Positions 1 through 11,463 of a DNA stretch of 64,000 nt are shown piece after piece (the stretch's first letter is position 1; each line of letters begins with the position of its first letter). The translations under genes were made by a program, and so were the position numbers. Under the pieces are notes generated by a model that had not been told where the DNA came from, searched no databases, and saw only the letters and a list, made by a program, of their open reading frames with translations. The stretch is from Lineus longissimus (lineage: Eukaryota > Nemertea > Pilidiophora > Heteronemertea > Lineidae), in contig NC_088324.1 in the NCBI RefSeq assembly GCF_910592395.1, forward strand, positions 7,344,953 to 7,408,952, given 5' to 3'.

Positions 1-242
1 GACTGGAGTTGAAACTCCGTTTGCGAAAGGACGCCCAGGTTTATGTACATGTACATGTAAGACTAAAATTGTCGCCGTACCGTATGTATGTCAATCGAAC
101 AAAATCAATCACTATCACGAACCCTATTCCAATCAGAACCTTGGCAGTTTATTAGTTACCTGACGAGTAACCACAATGGACCAATTTTCGTCCTCCTGTA
201 TGGCCCTGATCCAATTGTACGTGTCAGGTGGTCGTTCCCATT
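1..242. other. Non-coding, nothing recognised
   Basis: No coding region, RNA gene or clear repeat is visible before the short inverted-repeat element that starts at 243. Confidence 0.4.
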
Positions 243-474
243 CCAATAGACAAATTTCGCAACCATTACGAAGAGCTACACGTACGAACGACGAAATACG
301 ATCTATGTTCCATAAAGTTAACATGGTTAATGCACTTTTATTTATTTCCCAAATTCCTTGTTCCGAAATTCGAAACTGTATCAATACAGATTTACGAGTG
401 ACGCGTAAAATAATGCAGCACACGAGTTGATGACACGACAGACCTTCGGAGTTCCCGCGGAACCTGTCTATTGG
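243..474. mobile_element. Short inverted-repeat element (MITE), family 'AGGC', copy 1
   Basis: The ends are inverted copies: CCAATAGACAAATTTCGCAA on the left and, read in reverse complement, CCAATAGACAGGTTCCGC on the right. The inside carries the family signature 'TGATGACACGACAGACCTTCG' type sequence near the right end (427-447, one base longer than quoted motifs elsewhere). Related copies lie at about 1069, 2004, 44741, 50955 and 58342. There is no coding capacity; the open frames across it are incidental. Superfamily not determined. Confidence 0.6.
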
Positions 475-1068
475 TATAGTTACATGAACGCAAGCGACGA
501 AACCTTTATTCATTCGTTCTTTGGTAATTCGCACCGACGATCCACCGCAGACGGGTGGCGAAATAGTCATTATAAAACCGTGATTATCATCTATTCCGGT
601 CTTTCATCTCCGATCTTTGTTTGTTAAAATGTGATTTGGTTCGTTCGAAAGCTTCGTAGCAGCTTTCTTCCCTTCTTAAACATCAAATTCCCGTCAAAAG
701 ACTCCTACCTTTTTTGAGAAAGTTTCTCATCGCAAAGATACATGAAGCATTAACAGTCTGTGATAACTAAGATTCGAATCAATATAGAAAATCAATATCG
801 AAATCATTATCACTGTAAAAATATCTTGACTTCAAAAGCACTGGGGAAATCAGGACTGTCATCATGTCTGTCTGCGTTTATACTCTTTGTGGTAAACGAT
901 TTGTGCTCATCCAGCGAAGGGGTAATGGTTCAATTCATCTTGGCACCAGTGGGTTTCAATATGCTCCGCCTCTCGATATTTTAAAAGATATTATCTCGAT
1001 ATTTTGTTATTGGCGTAAGAGTATCAAAAACCTGAATTTCAGGATGGGTTCAACTCGTCATCGCCCTC
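475..1068. other. Non-coding, nothing firm
   Basis: No supported gene. Around 880-970 there is weak similarity (a 'TTGGCACCA..GTGGGTTT' stretch) to the SINE tail at 55968-56105, too diverged to call. Confidence 0.3.
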
Positions 1069-1322
1069 TGGCCCCATTGGCAGATTTCGCAACCCTTACG
1101 AAAAGCTACGACGGACGATGTACGAGGTAAATGAAATGTACTTTATTGACGACCCTTGTTTGAAAATTTCCCCGATTTCTAGGACCGTACGACGAAACAT
1201 AGAAAATGATTTACGATTGTCGCGGAGATGGATCGGTGTATTCCTGTTTCGCCTATTCCTGTTCCGCCTATTCCTGTTTCGCCTATTCCTGTTTCGCCTA
1301 ATTCCTGCTTCGCCTATTCAAA
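1069..1322. mobile_element. AGGC-family element, copy 2, ending in a 15-bp minisatellite
   Basis: The left end (TTGGCAGATTTCGCAACCCT) matches the family terminus. Internal sequence resembles copies 1 and 44741-44956 (TTTACGA..GTCGCG stretch near 1211). The right end is replaced by a short tandem array of TTCCTGTTTCGCCTA. It faces a similar element at 1911-2105 in opposite orientation. Confidence 0.45.
1239..1318 (+). repeat. Minisatellite, 15-bp unit, about five copies
   Basis: Consecutive near-identical units of TTCCTGTTTCGCCTA (one with TTCCGCC, one with an extra A, one CTTCGCC). Mirrored in reverse complement at 1911-2003. Confidence 0.85.
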
Positions 1323-1910
1323 TGTATTGCTAACCTCCCCACAGACGTAGGAATATGAACCGTCCCTTACTGACCGACCAAACCCGAGGAGAGCCACATA
1401 TGTACGCATTGAAACAATACGTCAATGGAGAGAGGGACATAATGAGTTACGTTGATGCCATCAGTTACCTTGTCTGACATAATATCATGATATGTATTTT
1501 CCACCTTGTTTGACTTTATATGTGCTGGACCTACATGTATATTATGACATGGGTTTTACAGCTGATTTTGATCAAATAATTATGAGAATGTACAATATTA
1601 TGTATTTTTATCAAAAACTCATGAATTCAGTTTTCATAAAATAAACGACTGCTTTACTCTACTTAATTTATTAGTTTTTACTGTGTGTCAGTATGGTCCT
1701 ATGGTCCTATGGTCAAATAAGTCCCGGACTGTCCCCGCTTTCAAGGTGACTCTTTCAAAACGGTCATGGCATAACAAAGTTGATGGCATTTGATTAGTCA
1801 AATTGTCATCACATCGTTAACATCATCCAATTGTCCCCTCACATTTTCCCCATAAAATGGACATGAGGTTCCCCGTGGGAGAGTCGATTTATTGTAGGGG
1901 TACTGGAAAG
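1323..1910. other. Non-coding spacer between inverted minisatellites
   Basis: AT-rich with no gene seen. It separates the two inverted arrays and would be the loop if they paired. A small direct repeat (ATGGTCCT twice) lies near 1693. Confidence 0.4.
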
Positions 1911-2003
1911 TAGGCGAAACAGGAATAGGCGAAACAGGAATAGGCGAAACAGGAATTTTGTAGGCGAAACAGGAATAGGCGAAACAGGAATAGGCGAAAC
2001 AGG
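1911..2003 (-). repeat. Minisatellite, 15-bp unit, six copies, inverted relative to 1239-1318
   Basis: Units of TAGGCGAAACAGGAA, interrupted once by TTTTG near 1958. The reverse complement equals the unit at 1239-1318. The flank (reverse complement GATCCATCGGTTTATGCCTG) also matches the flank of the other array (GATGGATCGGTGTATTCCTG). Confidence 0.85.
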
Positions 2004-2105
2004 CATAAACCGATGGATCAGCACAGGACTTAATTGGTGACACCATGGACTTTCGTACTTCACACCGCGTTGTTCGCACGGGTTGTGAAACTTGCCTAAT
2101 TTAGA
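2004..2105 (-). mobile_element. AGGC-family element end, copy 3, inverted
   Basis: Contains GGGTTGTGAAACTTGCCTAA at about 2081-2100, the family terminus in the right-end orientation, and joins directly to the minisatellite. Confidence 0.4.
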
Positions 2106-2278
2106 TGTGGCGAAGATTTCTAAAGGAGGAGTCGTTTTGCACACTGGAGAGCCTTTTTCAAAACTGGAGGAGTTACGGTTTTTCTCCGAGCTGATTCATT
2201 CTAAGGTCATTCTGTGAATGCATGCGAATGATGGCGTATATCCATCTCTGTCATTCTATGCATGCGAACTAAGGACGT

Positions 2279-2665
2279 GTCGGTTCTGACCCGACCACAT
2301 GTGGCCATGCAACAGTGGTCGTAACTGTGAGGTCGGCCCTGTCCCCGCCACTCCCCGGGCGGGGTCATGCAACAATGGCGTCTCTTTCTCGGCCACTGCT
2401 TGCGCTAATGCGCAAGTAGTTAGTGATACTGTGAATTCGGCTCTTTCTCAGCCACAACCTGCGGTCATGCAACAACAGAAGGCCTACTGTAAAGTCGGCT
2501 CTGTCCCGACCACATGTGTCCATGCACCAGTTGTGGTAAAACTGTGCAATCGGCTCTGTCCCAACTGACCACATGTGGCTATGCAACAGTCGGCACTGCC
2601 CCGGCCACTACCTGCACTCATGCACCAGTAGTCGTTATACTGTGAAGTAGGCTCTGTGCCGTCCC
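2279..2665. repeat. Diverged tandem repeat, about 55-bp unit, seven or more copies
   Basis: Each unit has a 'TCGGCTCTGTCCCGACCAC' type start followed by 'GTCATGCAACA' and 'ACTGTGAA'. Unit starts are near 2279, 2332, 2386, 2436, 2494, 2550, 2592 and 2648. Short open frames on both strands follow the repeat and are not genes. Confidence 0.7.
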
Positions 2666-4488
2666 TCAAGTGACCAGAAATAATATTGAGTTAGGTCTTC
2701 ACACACTGTTGCTATAAGACTTCGTTGTTGCAGATGTTCTGTGGAGGGGGATAATCGTCACCACTAGGTCATACAGGGTGCGAAGAAAAAGTTGGAAGAT
2801 AGAGGAAATTTCGAATAAAATGTTACCTATGTGTTCAAAAGAAAAATGGAGACCATTAACGAAAAGTAGAAGCTTTCCAGTAGGCAATCTGGTTGGTAGC
2901 GTTTTTGCAAGCAATTCAGTATTGTAACAGGCATTCCGCATTCTGCCCATGAAAAGAAGTAATTACTGATCCAAGTCATTTTTGAGCTAATCCAGGACAT
3001 GACTGGACTGGATCAACTGTAATTGTTATTCTGTTAGGAGGCTGGACGGGGTAGTGGGCGTTCAGAAATTATATTGGAGTTCCATTAGATTGTGATTTGT
3101 AAACAGACAAATACCATACAATTACATCATTCAGCAACTTATAAGCATTTTTAAATACATTACAAATGTACTTGTAGTCATGTTTATTTTTGACTTAAAA
3201 TGTCGGGATTTTTTTACAAATATGGTGCAGTGAGTTATGTACAAAACACCCTTCTATCCTGCGCTGAGGGCCACTCCGATAAATTGGCGAAATTTTGCGT
3301 CGCTTTCGGAAATTTCCGAACATTTCCGTGAATCCGGAAATTTCCGAACATTTCCGTAAAGACCTGAACAGTCATCAAGTGCACCGTGTGCGCAGGATCT
3401 TTGTGAAGAGGTCAAAACGCTGGAAGTGCGTGAAGATGATTGTTATGGGTAAAAATCTGGTCCGCGATTGGATTGGCGGACACCTGCTCGGTAATGTAGA
3501 GAAGGGCGTATTGCCAACAAAAAGAGTAAACACCATATTTGCCACTGTCCTCTTTCTTGCTAAATACCATTTCCTCACCAAACCTTTTCTCTTCCGCAGA
3601 CTGCTGCGTTTCTAGCGTAAATAACGCTTAATTGGCAAAGCGTCGTGTGTCATAACGGGGAGTAGCTTTGACCGATCCGATTACAGCGAGGTTACCAACC
3701 TGATTAATGTCGGGGGGGGGGGGGGGTTATGGAGGCAAGATATTTATTGTCTTCTCGCATGGAAATGACAATCAAAACAACACACGTCATCGCCAGGTTT
3801 CGGTTACCTCGAAACGATGCTGCCTCATTAATTTAACGGCATCAAATTAGTTCTGTTAAAATGATGAACGATGCCTGGTGCATCGAAAGAGTGCAAGGTG
3901 CAATGGACTTTCTCGTTACCGTACAACACCGTCGTTTCTGTTGTAACAATGAGGTAAAGGGTGCGAGACTAGAGCGGCTGTATTAAAGTAACCCGTTCGT
4001 TTAAAATTTGAAATTTGTAACTGAATTTGAAAAATTCCAATTGTGTAAGTACGGACTGAAAAAAAATTCAGCACTGCCAAGTTTCAGCAAATTCGTATGC
4101 ATGATTACTGCACTGTGGCATTGTGTATAACTGCATTTCTATTTTCCTGGACCACCAGTAAATACGGACGGCGTAACCATTTAAAACAGCGACGGTCTGT
4201 TGCCCAAGTGGCTCGTTTTGCATTGGTGATGCTGTCGTTAAAACAGCAAGATAAACAAAATCTGGGGCGAAGCATAACGGGACGAAACCTTATGAAAATA
4301 TGATAGGTACATTCTCTTATTTAAATGTGCTTTCCCGGCGCTGTAACCAAGGCAAACCCCGGTAGACCGCCAGCTTCGAACGACCTTTAATTCAGTAATT
4401 GGCTTTCTCGTCAAAATGTTCCACCTTCTAACATTGTTATGGCAGCTTATCACTGCACGCGCTGTCACCGTGATCAGTAATTGGCACG
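2666..4488. other. Non-coding
   Basis: No supported gene. At 3297-3360 a CGGAAATTTCCGAACATTTC motif is repeated (short tandem, partly palindromic). A run of 14 or so G lies near 3714-3727. Confidence 0.35.
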
Positions 4489-4574
4489 AGGTCACAGAAT
4501 TAGGACAAGGAACGGTCTGCCGGCACGGCAGCTGGTGCGTGCAGTTGAAGATAGTAAAACTTTGTTTTACTATC
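4489..4574 (+). repeat. Dispersed 70-bp repeat ending in a hairpin
   Basis: 4489-4560 (starting GAGGTCACAGAATTAGGACA) is nearly identical to 6108-6178. Here the copy runs into an 11-bp perfect hairpin, GATAGTAAAAC / GTTTTACTATC with a 3-nt loop, at 4550-4574, which the 6.1-kb copy lacks. Confidence 0.7.
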
Positions 4575-5640
4575 TGATGTTCAGCGTAGGTTACCAGAAC
4601 ATTGTTTTCAAAAGTATCTGATCGCATCATCTTGGCCGGCTTCACCACCTCTTATGTCTGATGCCTAGAACTGACTCCCACCGTTGAAATTGGCGTCCAC
4701 TACGTTTTGAAAGAGTTCTAATGGCTTTAGGAATTGGAAGTTCTAGCCAAAATGGTGCCTATGGTCAACCCTTCAAAACTACAATGCCATTGTCGACCTC
4801 CCTTGCAATAATAGAAACGGGACTCCCAGGTTCTTGATGGTGATTTCATGATATCAAACAAGTGCCGGGACAGAGACAATCTCGCCTCAACCCGAATAAG
4901 TAATTAGGGCAAGCAACAAGGGGATTCTTGGTCAATATTCAATTACTTGTCGGTCACTGGAGAACCATGAGTCAAGTGATTGACAATTGATTTCGTATTT
5001 TTACAGCCAATTATTAGAGAGAATATGCTGATGGTCCTGCGAGTGGTCTCGATATGTTCCTCAGGTCATTTATCTCGGGCAAGCTATTTTCAAAATCGCT
5101 TCAAATTTAATCCGTTTGAGCGTTAAGGATTTAACACGACTTGGCATTCCACGATAAAGGAATTACATTTCTGAAATAAGTCCGACTTTATATACTGTAA
5201 TCCTTTCGCCTTGGAAGAGATTTCATGTTAAGTGATAAATAAAAAGGTCCTACAGGCTTGCGCACCGTCGTTTAAAGCTTTATATTGACTTAGCATACTG
5301 AGCTCAAACCAGCGACTGTACTGTCTAATTTCGTGGTTGGTGTTCTTAGCAAACTCGCAAAGATAGTGTGGTATCGTGCAACAGATTTGTGCTGGCAAAC
5401 ACCTACCAACTGACATCACACGTAAAATAATGGTTACGTGCGTCCCATGATACCACTAAAGAGTTAATAGTGATCTCAGCCCTACATGTCGGTATGCCTA
5501 ACGGTCGGATTTCAAATTTGGCCGTTACAGGCAGCCATCTTGGAATGATCCAAGATAAGTTCATTCTTAAACGGCTTAAGCTTGACTGTAAGTTCGGGAC
5601 TTTAAGAAATAAAGATCTTCCAGCTGTTGAAAATGATTTA
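4575..5640. other. Non-coding
   Basis: No supported gene, RNA or clear repeat. Confidence 0.35.
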
Positions 5641-5784
5641 ATGGTTTTTCGGCCTACTCAAATACGCACCCCGTAGAGGTTTTTTAGCATAGTGAAAACC
5701 AGTTGAGGTTTTTCACAATCTCCAAAACCAATTGGGGGTTTTCATTCTACCAAAAAACCTCTACGCGGCGCCGAAAAACCTTTA
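5641..5784. mobile_element. Foldback element with TAGAGGTTTTTT arms
   Basis: GGTTTTTCGGC (5643) and TAGAGGTTTTTT (5674-5685) are answered by AAAAAACCTCTA (5752-5763) and GCCGAAAAACC (about 5770-5780). The inside contains more copies of GAGGTTTTT-like sequence. A look-alike, less complete, is at 56157-56270. Confidence 0.6.
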
Positions 5785-6107
5785 ATGTTTTTTTCAGAAG
5801 CTCAGAAAACGCCTGTATTTCTAAGTGTTGAAGATATAATAATATGTTACTCTTTATAAGTACATGTATCCCCACTTGGTACTATCATGGTATACCGCAC
5901 ACCACAGGAAACCATCACGAGATGTTTTTGTTTTCTGGCTCCCCACTCACGAAGTACTTGTCAACTCCGTAAGTAGACTTCAAACCCGAGTTGATATGGC
6001 TAGCTGAACCCAGAGGGGCTGGTGTATGCATATTGGAACGGGTGCGAGAGGATATCGACTGGGGAGTACTCGAGGCTCGCCCCGGGACTTCTTGGAATAC
6101 AGAAGAG

Positions 6108-6178
6108 GTCACAGAATTAGGACAAGGAACGGTCTGCCGGCTCGGCAGCTGGTGCGGGCAGTTGAAGATAGCGAAACA
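6108..6178 (+). repeat. Second copy of the 70-bp dispersed repeat
   Basis: Near-identical to 4489-4560. The differences include CTCGGCAG for CACGGCAG and GGGCAG for GTGCAG. Confidence 0.7.
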
Positions 6179-9100
6179 AATAACCCGACACCCACTCCAA
6201 CACTCGATTATTTGTACCTAGTTCAGTTACCCCGAAGGCCCTGGGCTGCCGGTCTTTGAGTATTTTGGAAGTGTCTATCACTAGAAAGGTTGAGATAACC
6301 AACGTTTTTCTAGACGTTTACCTTACTCTAGAGCGTTACGGAAACAGTGTCTATAGAACGTTTTCAACAGCCTAATTTTTGTCCGATGTTTGGGGTAACT
6401 CGCATGTGCAATTTTGCTGGGTGGAAGATTCAATAATGCTTCCACCTGGCGGAGTGAGCTACCGGGCATCCTTGTACGTGCGCGAGATATCCAAGCGACG
6501 ACCGTCTCGTTGGAAAGATATGCACACAATGCACACATTATTTTTTCAGTGGATATTGACGAAGACCGAATGGCCTGGACACGGAGCACTAACTTGTTGG
6601 GGTTAGAGAAAGGGGAGTTCACCAAACGGATCGCAGACACATGTGGCGAATATCAACCGATCTGTGCTTTAGGTACCAGATGGTATGTTCTTTCTTAAAG
6701 GAAGTGTCGAGTGGCTCTCCAAGGAAATAAAATATAGGATGTGAGAGTGGGTTAGGGACACGGGGATGCGAGTTATATAAAGCAGCGGAATGGGTGGAGC
6801 TAAGTACCTCACTCTGTCTAACTTAAAGGGGTGCATCGTTCGTCCATGTATCTATTTACTGTTGGTTCAAATACATCTATTTCCTATTTCTAACGCCAGG
6901 CGACGCCAATGGTCAATCATAATGCTTGCACACATGCTCGCGCGTTATCAGGACAAGTGGTGTATGTATTAATTTTCCCGAGCCCTGCGAAGGGTATTTT
7001 TGCACCGGACTTGTCATTTTAGAATACTTCAAGGTTTCCATCATCGTAATTCTTCCCAGAACGGCAAGCTTTCTGTGGTGCTGGCACGGCAGTGGTGTTT
7101 GTCATTTTCATGGAAACGACCACCGAAGTAAACAAAGGGGGATAACCAGAATGCTGCACTTCTCAAGAATGATGCATTTTCCCGCAAACACGCTGTGAAC
7201 TAACTATCTATATTTCCAATTTATATAAATGTATAAGTAATAGAAATGCACAGTAAACTCTGAATACAAACCGACAGCCAATACATTTCCTTTTATTCGC
7301 TTATTCCAATCGTTGCTATATTTACATCTATCACGACTAGTGTTTCGTGGGCGCCGTAAATGTCAGACGCGTCATGGAGGCTTTTTCCCGTGAACTCCTT
7401 TGTCGCGCACCTACACTACAACCGGTATTATGGCACCAGGAAAAGGCCATATGGATTTTCAGAAATCTGGAAAACAAGAATTTCTCAGGGACCACACGGA
7501 ACTGACTCCGAAATGCAAGAAAATGACAAAGTGACAAATCAAATCCACCCCTGTCCTACTTGTGTGCATTCCCAATTGTTCACACCCTTCTGTGTTGCAT
7601 ACTTTTTACTATTCCGTCATCTTTTTCCTATCATGGCGTGTAGATTATGGTATCGATTTCAAAATCGCAACCATGCAAAAAAATGTTCTGTCAAGTTGGT
7701 GAGATCACGGTCACAGTGGTAGCACTAAAGTGGAAAAAAAAGAATGAACTGCAGACCAGAACTGTGGCATTCCTTGGGATTCCTAATTCCTTAAAATCTG
7801 TATATGGCATCATGAACAATCATACCTTTCCCCGAGGCCGCGGTGCCTTTTATCACGGTGCTTAATGTCATGGCAATTACGGTACGTAGGCCTGAGATGA
7901 TAGTTATTGCGAGGTTTTTGTTCTACCAAGAAACTGGTGGAGAAATGCAATCTGAATATTGGTGTGTGGTTGCTATGTTGTCTTACCACAAATTCGGCTT
8001 ATTCGACTTTAAAGAATGTAACTTGAATTTCTTTAAACATTTTTTCCCCATGTTGTTTCCTTTTTTGGTAAAGAACCGTAAGCATTATCGCCAGAATATT
8101 GCGTTATCATGTGGAATCAGATGACATTCACCACAAGAACAAACATGCACAGCATCTTCGCGTACAATATCACATTGGCTTTATTGTAACATTTACGCGG
8201 GGGGGGGGGGGGGGGGGGGCGTGGGCGGGCGCAACCAGCGTCTTAAAAAATCGTCATGTTGGTACATATTTACGTACACTGTATCACTTACATGTTATAA
8301 CTTTCCTAATAGTACTATCAGCAATGCGTGCCAATTGAATGTGATCAAGTAATTGGTTGCGAGCTTATGATATCTACCCAACATGTCGAAAGGCCCTGGC
8401 GATTTAGCAGAAGTTGCGAAAACTGCGGATTCAGAGGAAACCGCGGATATTTGTCAAGCACTGGGAGAACAAATGGTCTATATCGGACCATTTCCACTTC
8501 GGCCGGTGTGGGGAGGAGACAAAATGTGGCTAATATTACAAATGTATAGTGTATTTAATAAATACACAGATATTCTATATCGGTATTCAACTGCTTTTGG
8601 GCTGTTTCCGCCCAGTTTCCATAGATTCCACAGTTTCCACAGATTCCGCTAAATCGCCTTTAATACAATAGCCATGTCAGAACATGTTGAACTTGTAGCG
8701 GATGTTCTCTGGGAGATAAACAAGCTCATACGTACATGTAATTGCGACCCGAGGAGTATAATACATTCTTTACTTTTACGTTTTTTTAGTTAAATTCGTG
8801 ACATCAAAGGTAGATAACCGATATAATGTATACTCGGCGACATCTAGAGCTTCCTATGTAATTTCCTACACTCGCCCCAGGCTTACATTTTCTAAGTAAA
8901 TACATGTATCTTCTTGTTATTCGTTTAACTGCGACGTCAGCAGCAATGAGGCTAGTCTGCCGCGTGACTCACAAATTGCATTTTGTGAGTCTGCCTCGGA
9001 ATTGGCTCCAGGGGCGGTCCATTGCGTCATCCGAACTGGATCTCCTTATGGCGACAGGCCGAGGCCGGTCCAATGCGTCCGGAGTGTACACACTGGCCAC

Positions 9101-10428
9101 CTATCGGAAGCTTACATGTAATGTTCAATTGTGTAAGTACATAATAACAATAAAATCGTTATGAATAAAATAGGCCACTGTTATGAAAAACTGACAGTTA
9201 TCAATTTTGTCTCGTCGAATCCACAGCACTGAAAGCATTTGATTCCGAAGAAAGATCGTCCTACGACAAAATTCTGTCGTAGATGTCAATGGCCAATTTA
9301 GCGCCACCCCGTGGGACCTATTGGTATTAGGCTACGGTGAGGCTGCATTTTGGGCTTTGATTGGCATCATCAACACTTTTGAGACACCCTGTATTATACT
9401 CCAAAAGATAAACGCTCCCGCCTGGTTAAAATGTCGTTTTCATTGTCAATGCTATAAAATTGTGTTATCGCTGAATCTTTAGGTAGATTTAAAGTAGAAA
9501 CGCTAATTTAAATCGATGTCTAAATTTACTCCAGGGATTCGAATAATATGCTCAAAATGCTAACGATAACAATATCAACCGATTACGACCACCGTTCTAT
9601 AACATTGCTATGTTAACGCACTGGTTGCTGTCGGCGTTTGTTGTTCAGCCATTATCATAATGTTCAAGAAATCGTCCCGATAACGCTGAAGCTAACAGTA
9701 ATTTATTTTAGTATTCTCTATAAAAAGTTTTTTATCATTGGCATAAGCGCGGGTCAGTGATCCACCGGCTTTCGGATGAGAGACTAGCGGAACCTTATTC
9801 GTTCGTGGTACTTCTGAGATGCGCAGTCGACCGGAAATCTCCAAAATTTTTGCTTTCGAAAATACCTGAACCAACCTCCAAGCCTCACCTTTGGTAACGG
9901 TTGCTTAGTGATAAGACTGACACCGTTTACTGAGCAAATGTTGCTCTACGGAGCAAATGTAGCTGGCCCATTCATTGGGAGACTGCACCTGAATGTCCAA
10001 AAAAGTTATAATTTCTCAAGTTCGCAAGTTTCTAAAGTTCAGGAGTTTTAATTCACTGGTGTGTCTACTATGGCCGACCGAGTACACCCTAGAGAATAAA
10101 TTCGCCTGATGATTGCCGAGAATCTCATCAACTTCCAACCTACCGAGCAGCCTGCCCTGGATAATAGTGCGATAGGAGCCCTGGGAATATGGCTGCCTCA
10201 CAAGAAAACCAGCGAAAATCCGCGCTCGTTGGTAAATTTTCTAAATTAGACTGCATCTTTTTCATTATATTTTATGCAAATCATGCTTGATTGTCTAGGG
10301 TGGAGTTACTGTACCGGGAGTGAAAACTACAGCGTTATGTAAACAGTAATGATATAAGCGTATAATCGCCCATATTTGGAGGAAAATTACTCAATTATCG
10401 AATCAAACAAGACACACTTCGACGCCGA
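6179..10428. other. Long non-coding stretch
   Basis: No gene that I can support. Several 60-120-codon open frames exist on both strands, but none has recognisable domains or paired splice sites. A run of about 20 G is at 8200-8219, with a TTTCCA(C/T)AGATTCC short repeat near 8615-8647. Confidence 0.35.
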
Positions 10429-11040
10429 TTTAAACAACCTGAAAAACTGAGATGAAATACGCCACAGAATTTGTTGCCGAGTCTACCACAATTAATTATA
10501 AGAACAAACCAACTTTTCTGCCATAGTTTATCAAGAGATCATATGCACAAAGCTGGATGCCCGCTAATGCCAGGCTATCAAGACAGGCCGGGGTGTCGCA
10601 CATAACTACTGATAACACCATGGAGCTGTCGCTTGTGCCTGGCTGATGTTGGCCTCTTTGAATTTTGGTTGGCTCGACCCCGGCGCCATTTTGGCCCGGT
10701 TTCGTCTCGCCTTTTTTTAACCATGAAAAACGCCACATTCAGTATATACAGAGTGGCCCAGAATTATTTTCCCATGCGCAATAGAATAATATTGTGTATC
10801 CATTGTCCGAGGGAAAATGATTATGGGCCACTCTGTAGATTAGAAAAAGAGGACCGCCGGCTACGAAAGTAGTGTGATGTACAATGTACATGCATGATGT
10901 CATGGAACATAGCAAAAACATAATTTTTGGACAAAGGCTATAAGGTAAGTAAAGGGCACAACAAATCCGGTGCAAGAGATAATACCGGGAGAATAATAAA
11001 TCAAAACTTCCACCCAGAATACAGCAAAATCGTACACTGA
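10429..11040 (-). pseudogene. Decayed third copy of the tandem GPCR family
   Basis: On the minus strand, 10496-10738 encodes a stretch matching the intracellular-loop-3 to TM7 region of the two intact neighbours: SSMVLSVVMCDTPACLDSLA, then NYGRKVGLFL, followed by an in-frame TAA and LIVVDSATNSVAYFIS. Upstream (to about 11040) weaker matches to the extracellular-loop-2 region can be followed, with ISCTGFVVPF aligning to ISPCTNLVEPF. A small palindromic transposon (10749-10835) interrupts it at the TM5 end. No N-terminal half or start is visible. It lies in the same orientation just downstream of the intact genes, so it is a decayed tandem duplicate, not a processed copy. The boundary at 11040 is approximate. 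Confidence 0.8.
10749..10835. mobile_element. Mariner-like palindromic MITE inside the GPCR pseudogene
   Basis: An 87-bp foldback. The left arm begins CAGAGTGGCCCA and the right arm ends TGGGCCACTCTG, with the arms extending about 25 bp (…TTTTCCC / GGGAAAA…). It is flanked by TA on both sides (10747-10748 and 10836-10837), as expected for Tc1/mariner. GPCR homology resumes on both sides, so the insertion point is internal to the pseudogene. Confidence 0.8.
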
Positions 11041-11463
11041 ACGGCAGGTGTCAAATTGCATTTTTAGATACACCCTAAAACAGTTAGAATTTGCGGACAA
11101 GCCGTGGACAGGGGCGTGTGTTGCAGGGGCGTTTCTGACAAATAATGCCGCTTCACGCCGGTTCCCTGCGCTTGTCTTGAGCATGTGTTCTCAACGGGCG
11201 TCTGTCAGATAACTTTTGAACTACTTACGGTTAACCGAGGAGGTAACATCGAACGTGTTGGACATGTCAGCATGCGCAGTCAAGCGGCGAAGGCCGGATG
11301 TGTTCCCGTGTACGTGTCGACAGTACCTTCCTCTGTTTGTAGCCTATTCTCAGAGATCTCTGACAGGATGAATTGAAAACAGATCTAGCCATAAAAATGG
11401 ATATGCCTGAACATTATGGATGTTGTGGAACCAGTTAACAACAGTTTCGGTATTGCTATTGAG
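11041..11463. other. Spacer downstream of GPCR 1
   Basis: This holds the 3' flank of the minus-strand GPCR. No other gene is seen. The GGTTCCACAAC stretch at about 11428 resembles the downstream flank of the second GPCR (13081), consistent with tandem duplication. Confidence 0.4.

Noticed and set aside
133-570. 145-codon minus-strand open frame
   Set aside because: Covers the AGGC-family element almost end to end, with no domain or start context.
4238-4648. 136-codon minus-strand frame
   Set aside because: Runs through a dispersed repeat and a hairpin. No recognisable domain.
6414-6698. 94-codon plus-strand frame with a plausible acceptor (ATTATTTTTTCAG) inside
   Set aside because: No matching donor or neighbouring exon and no recognised motif. 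Left out as a gene, though a lone exon cannot be excluded.
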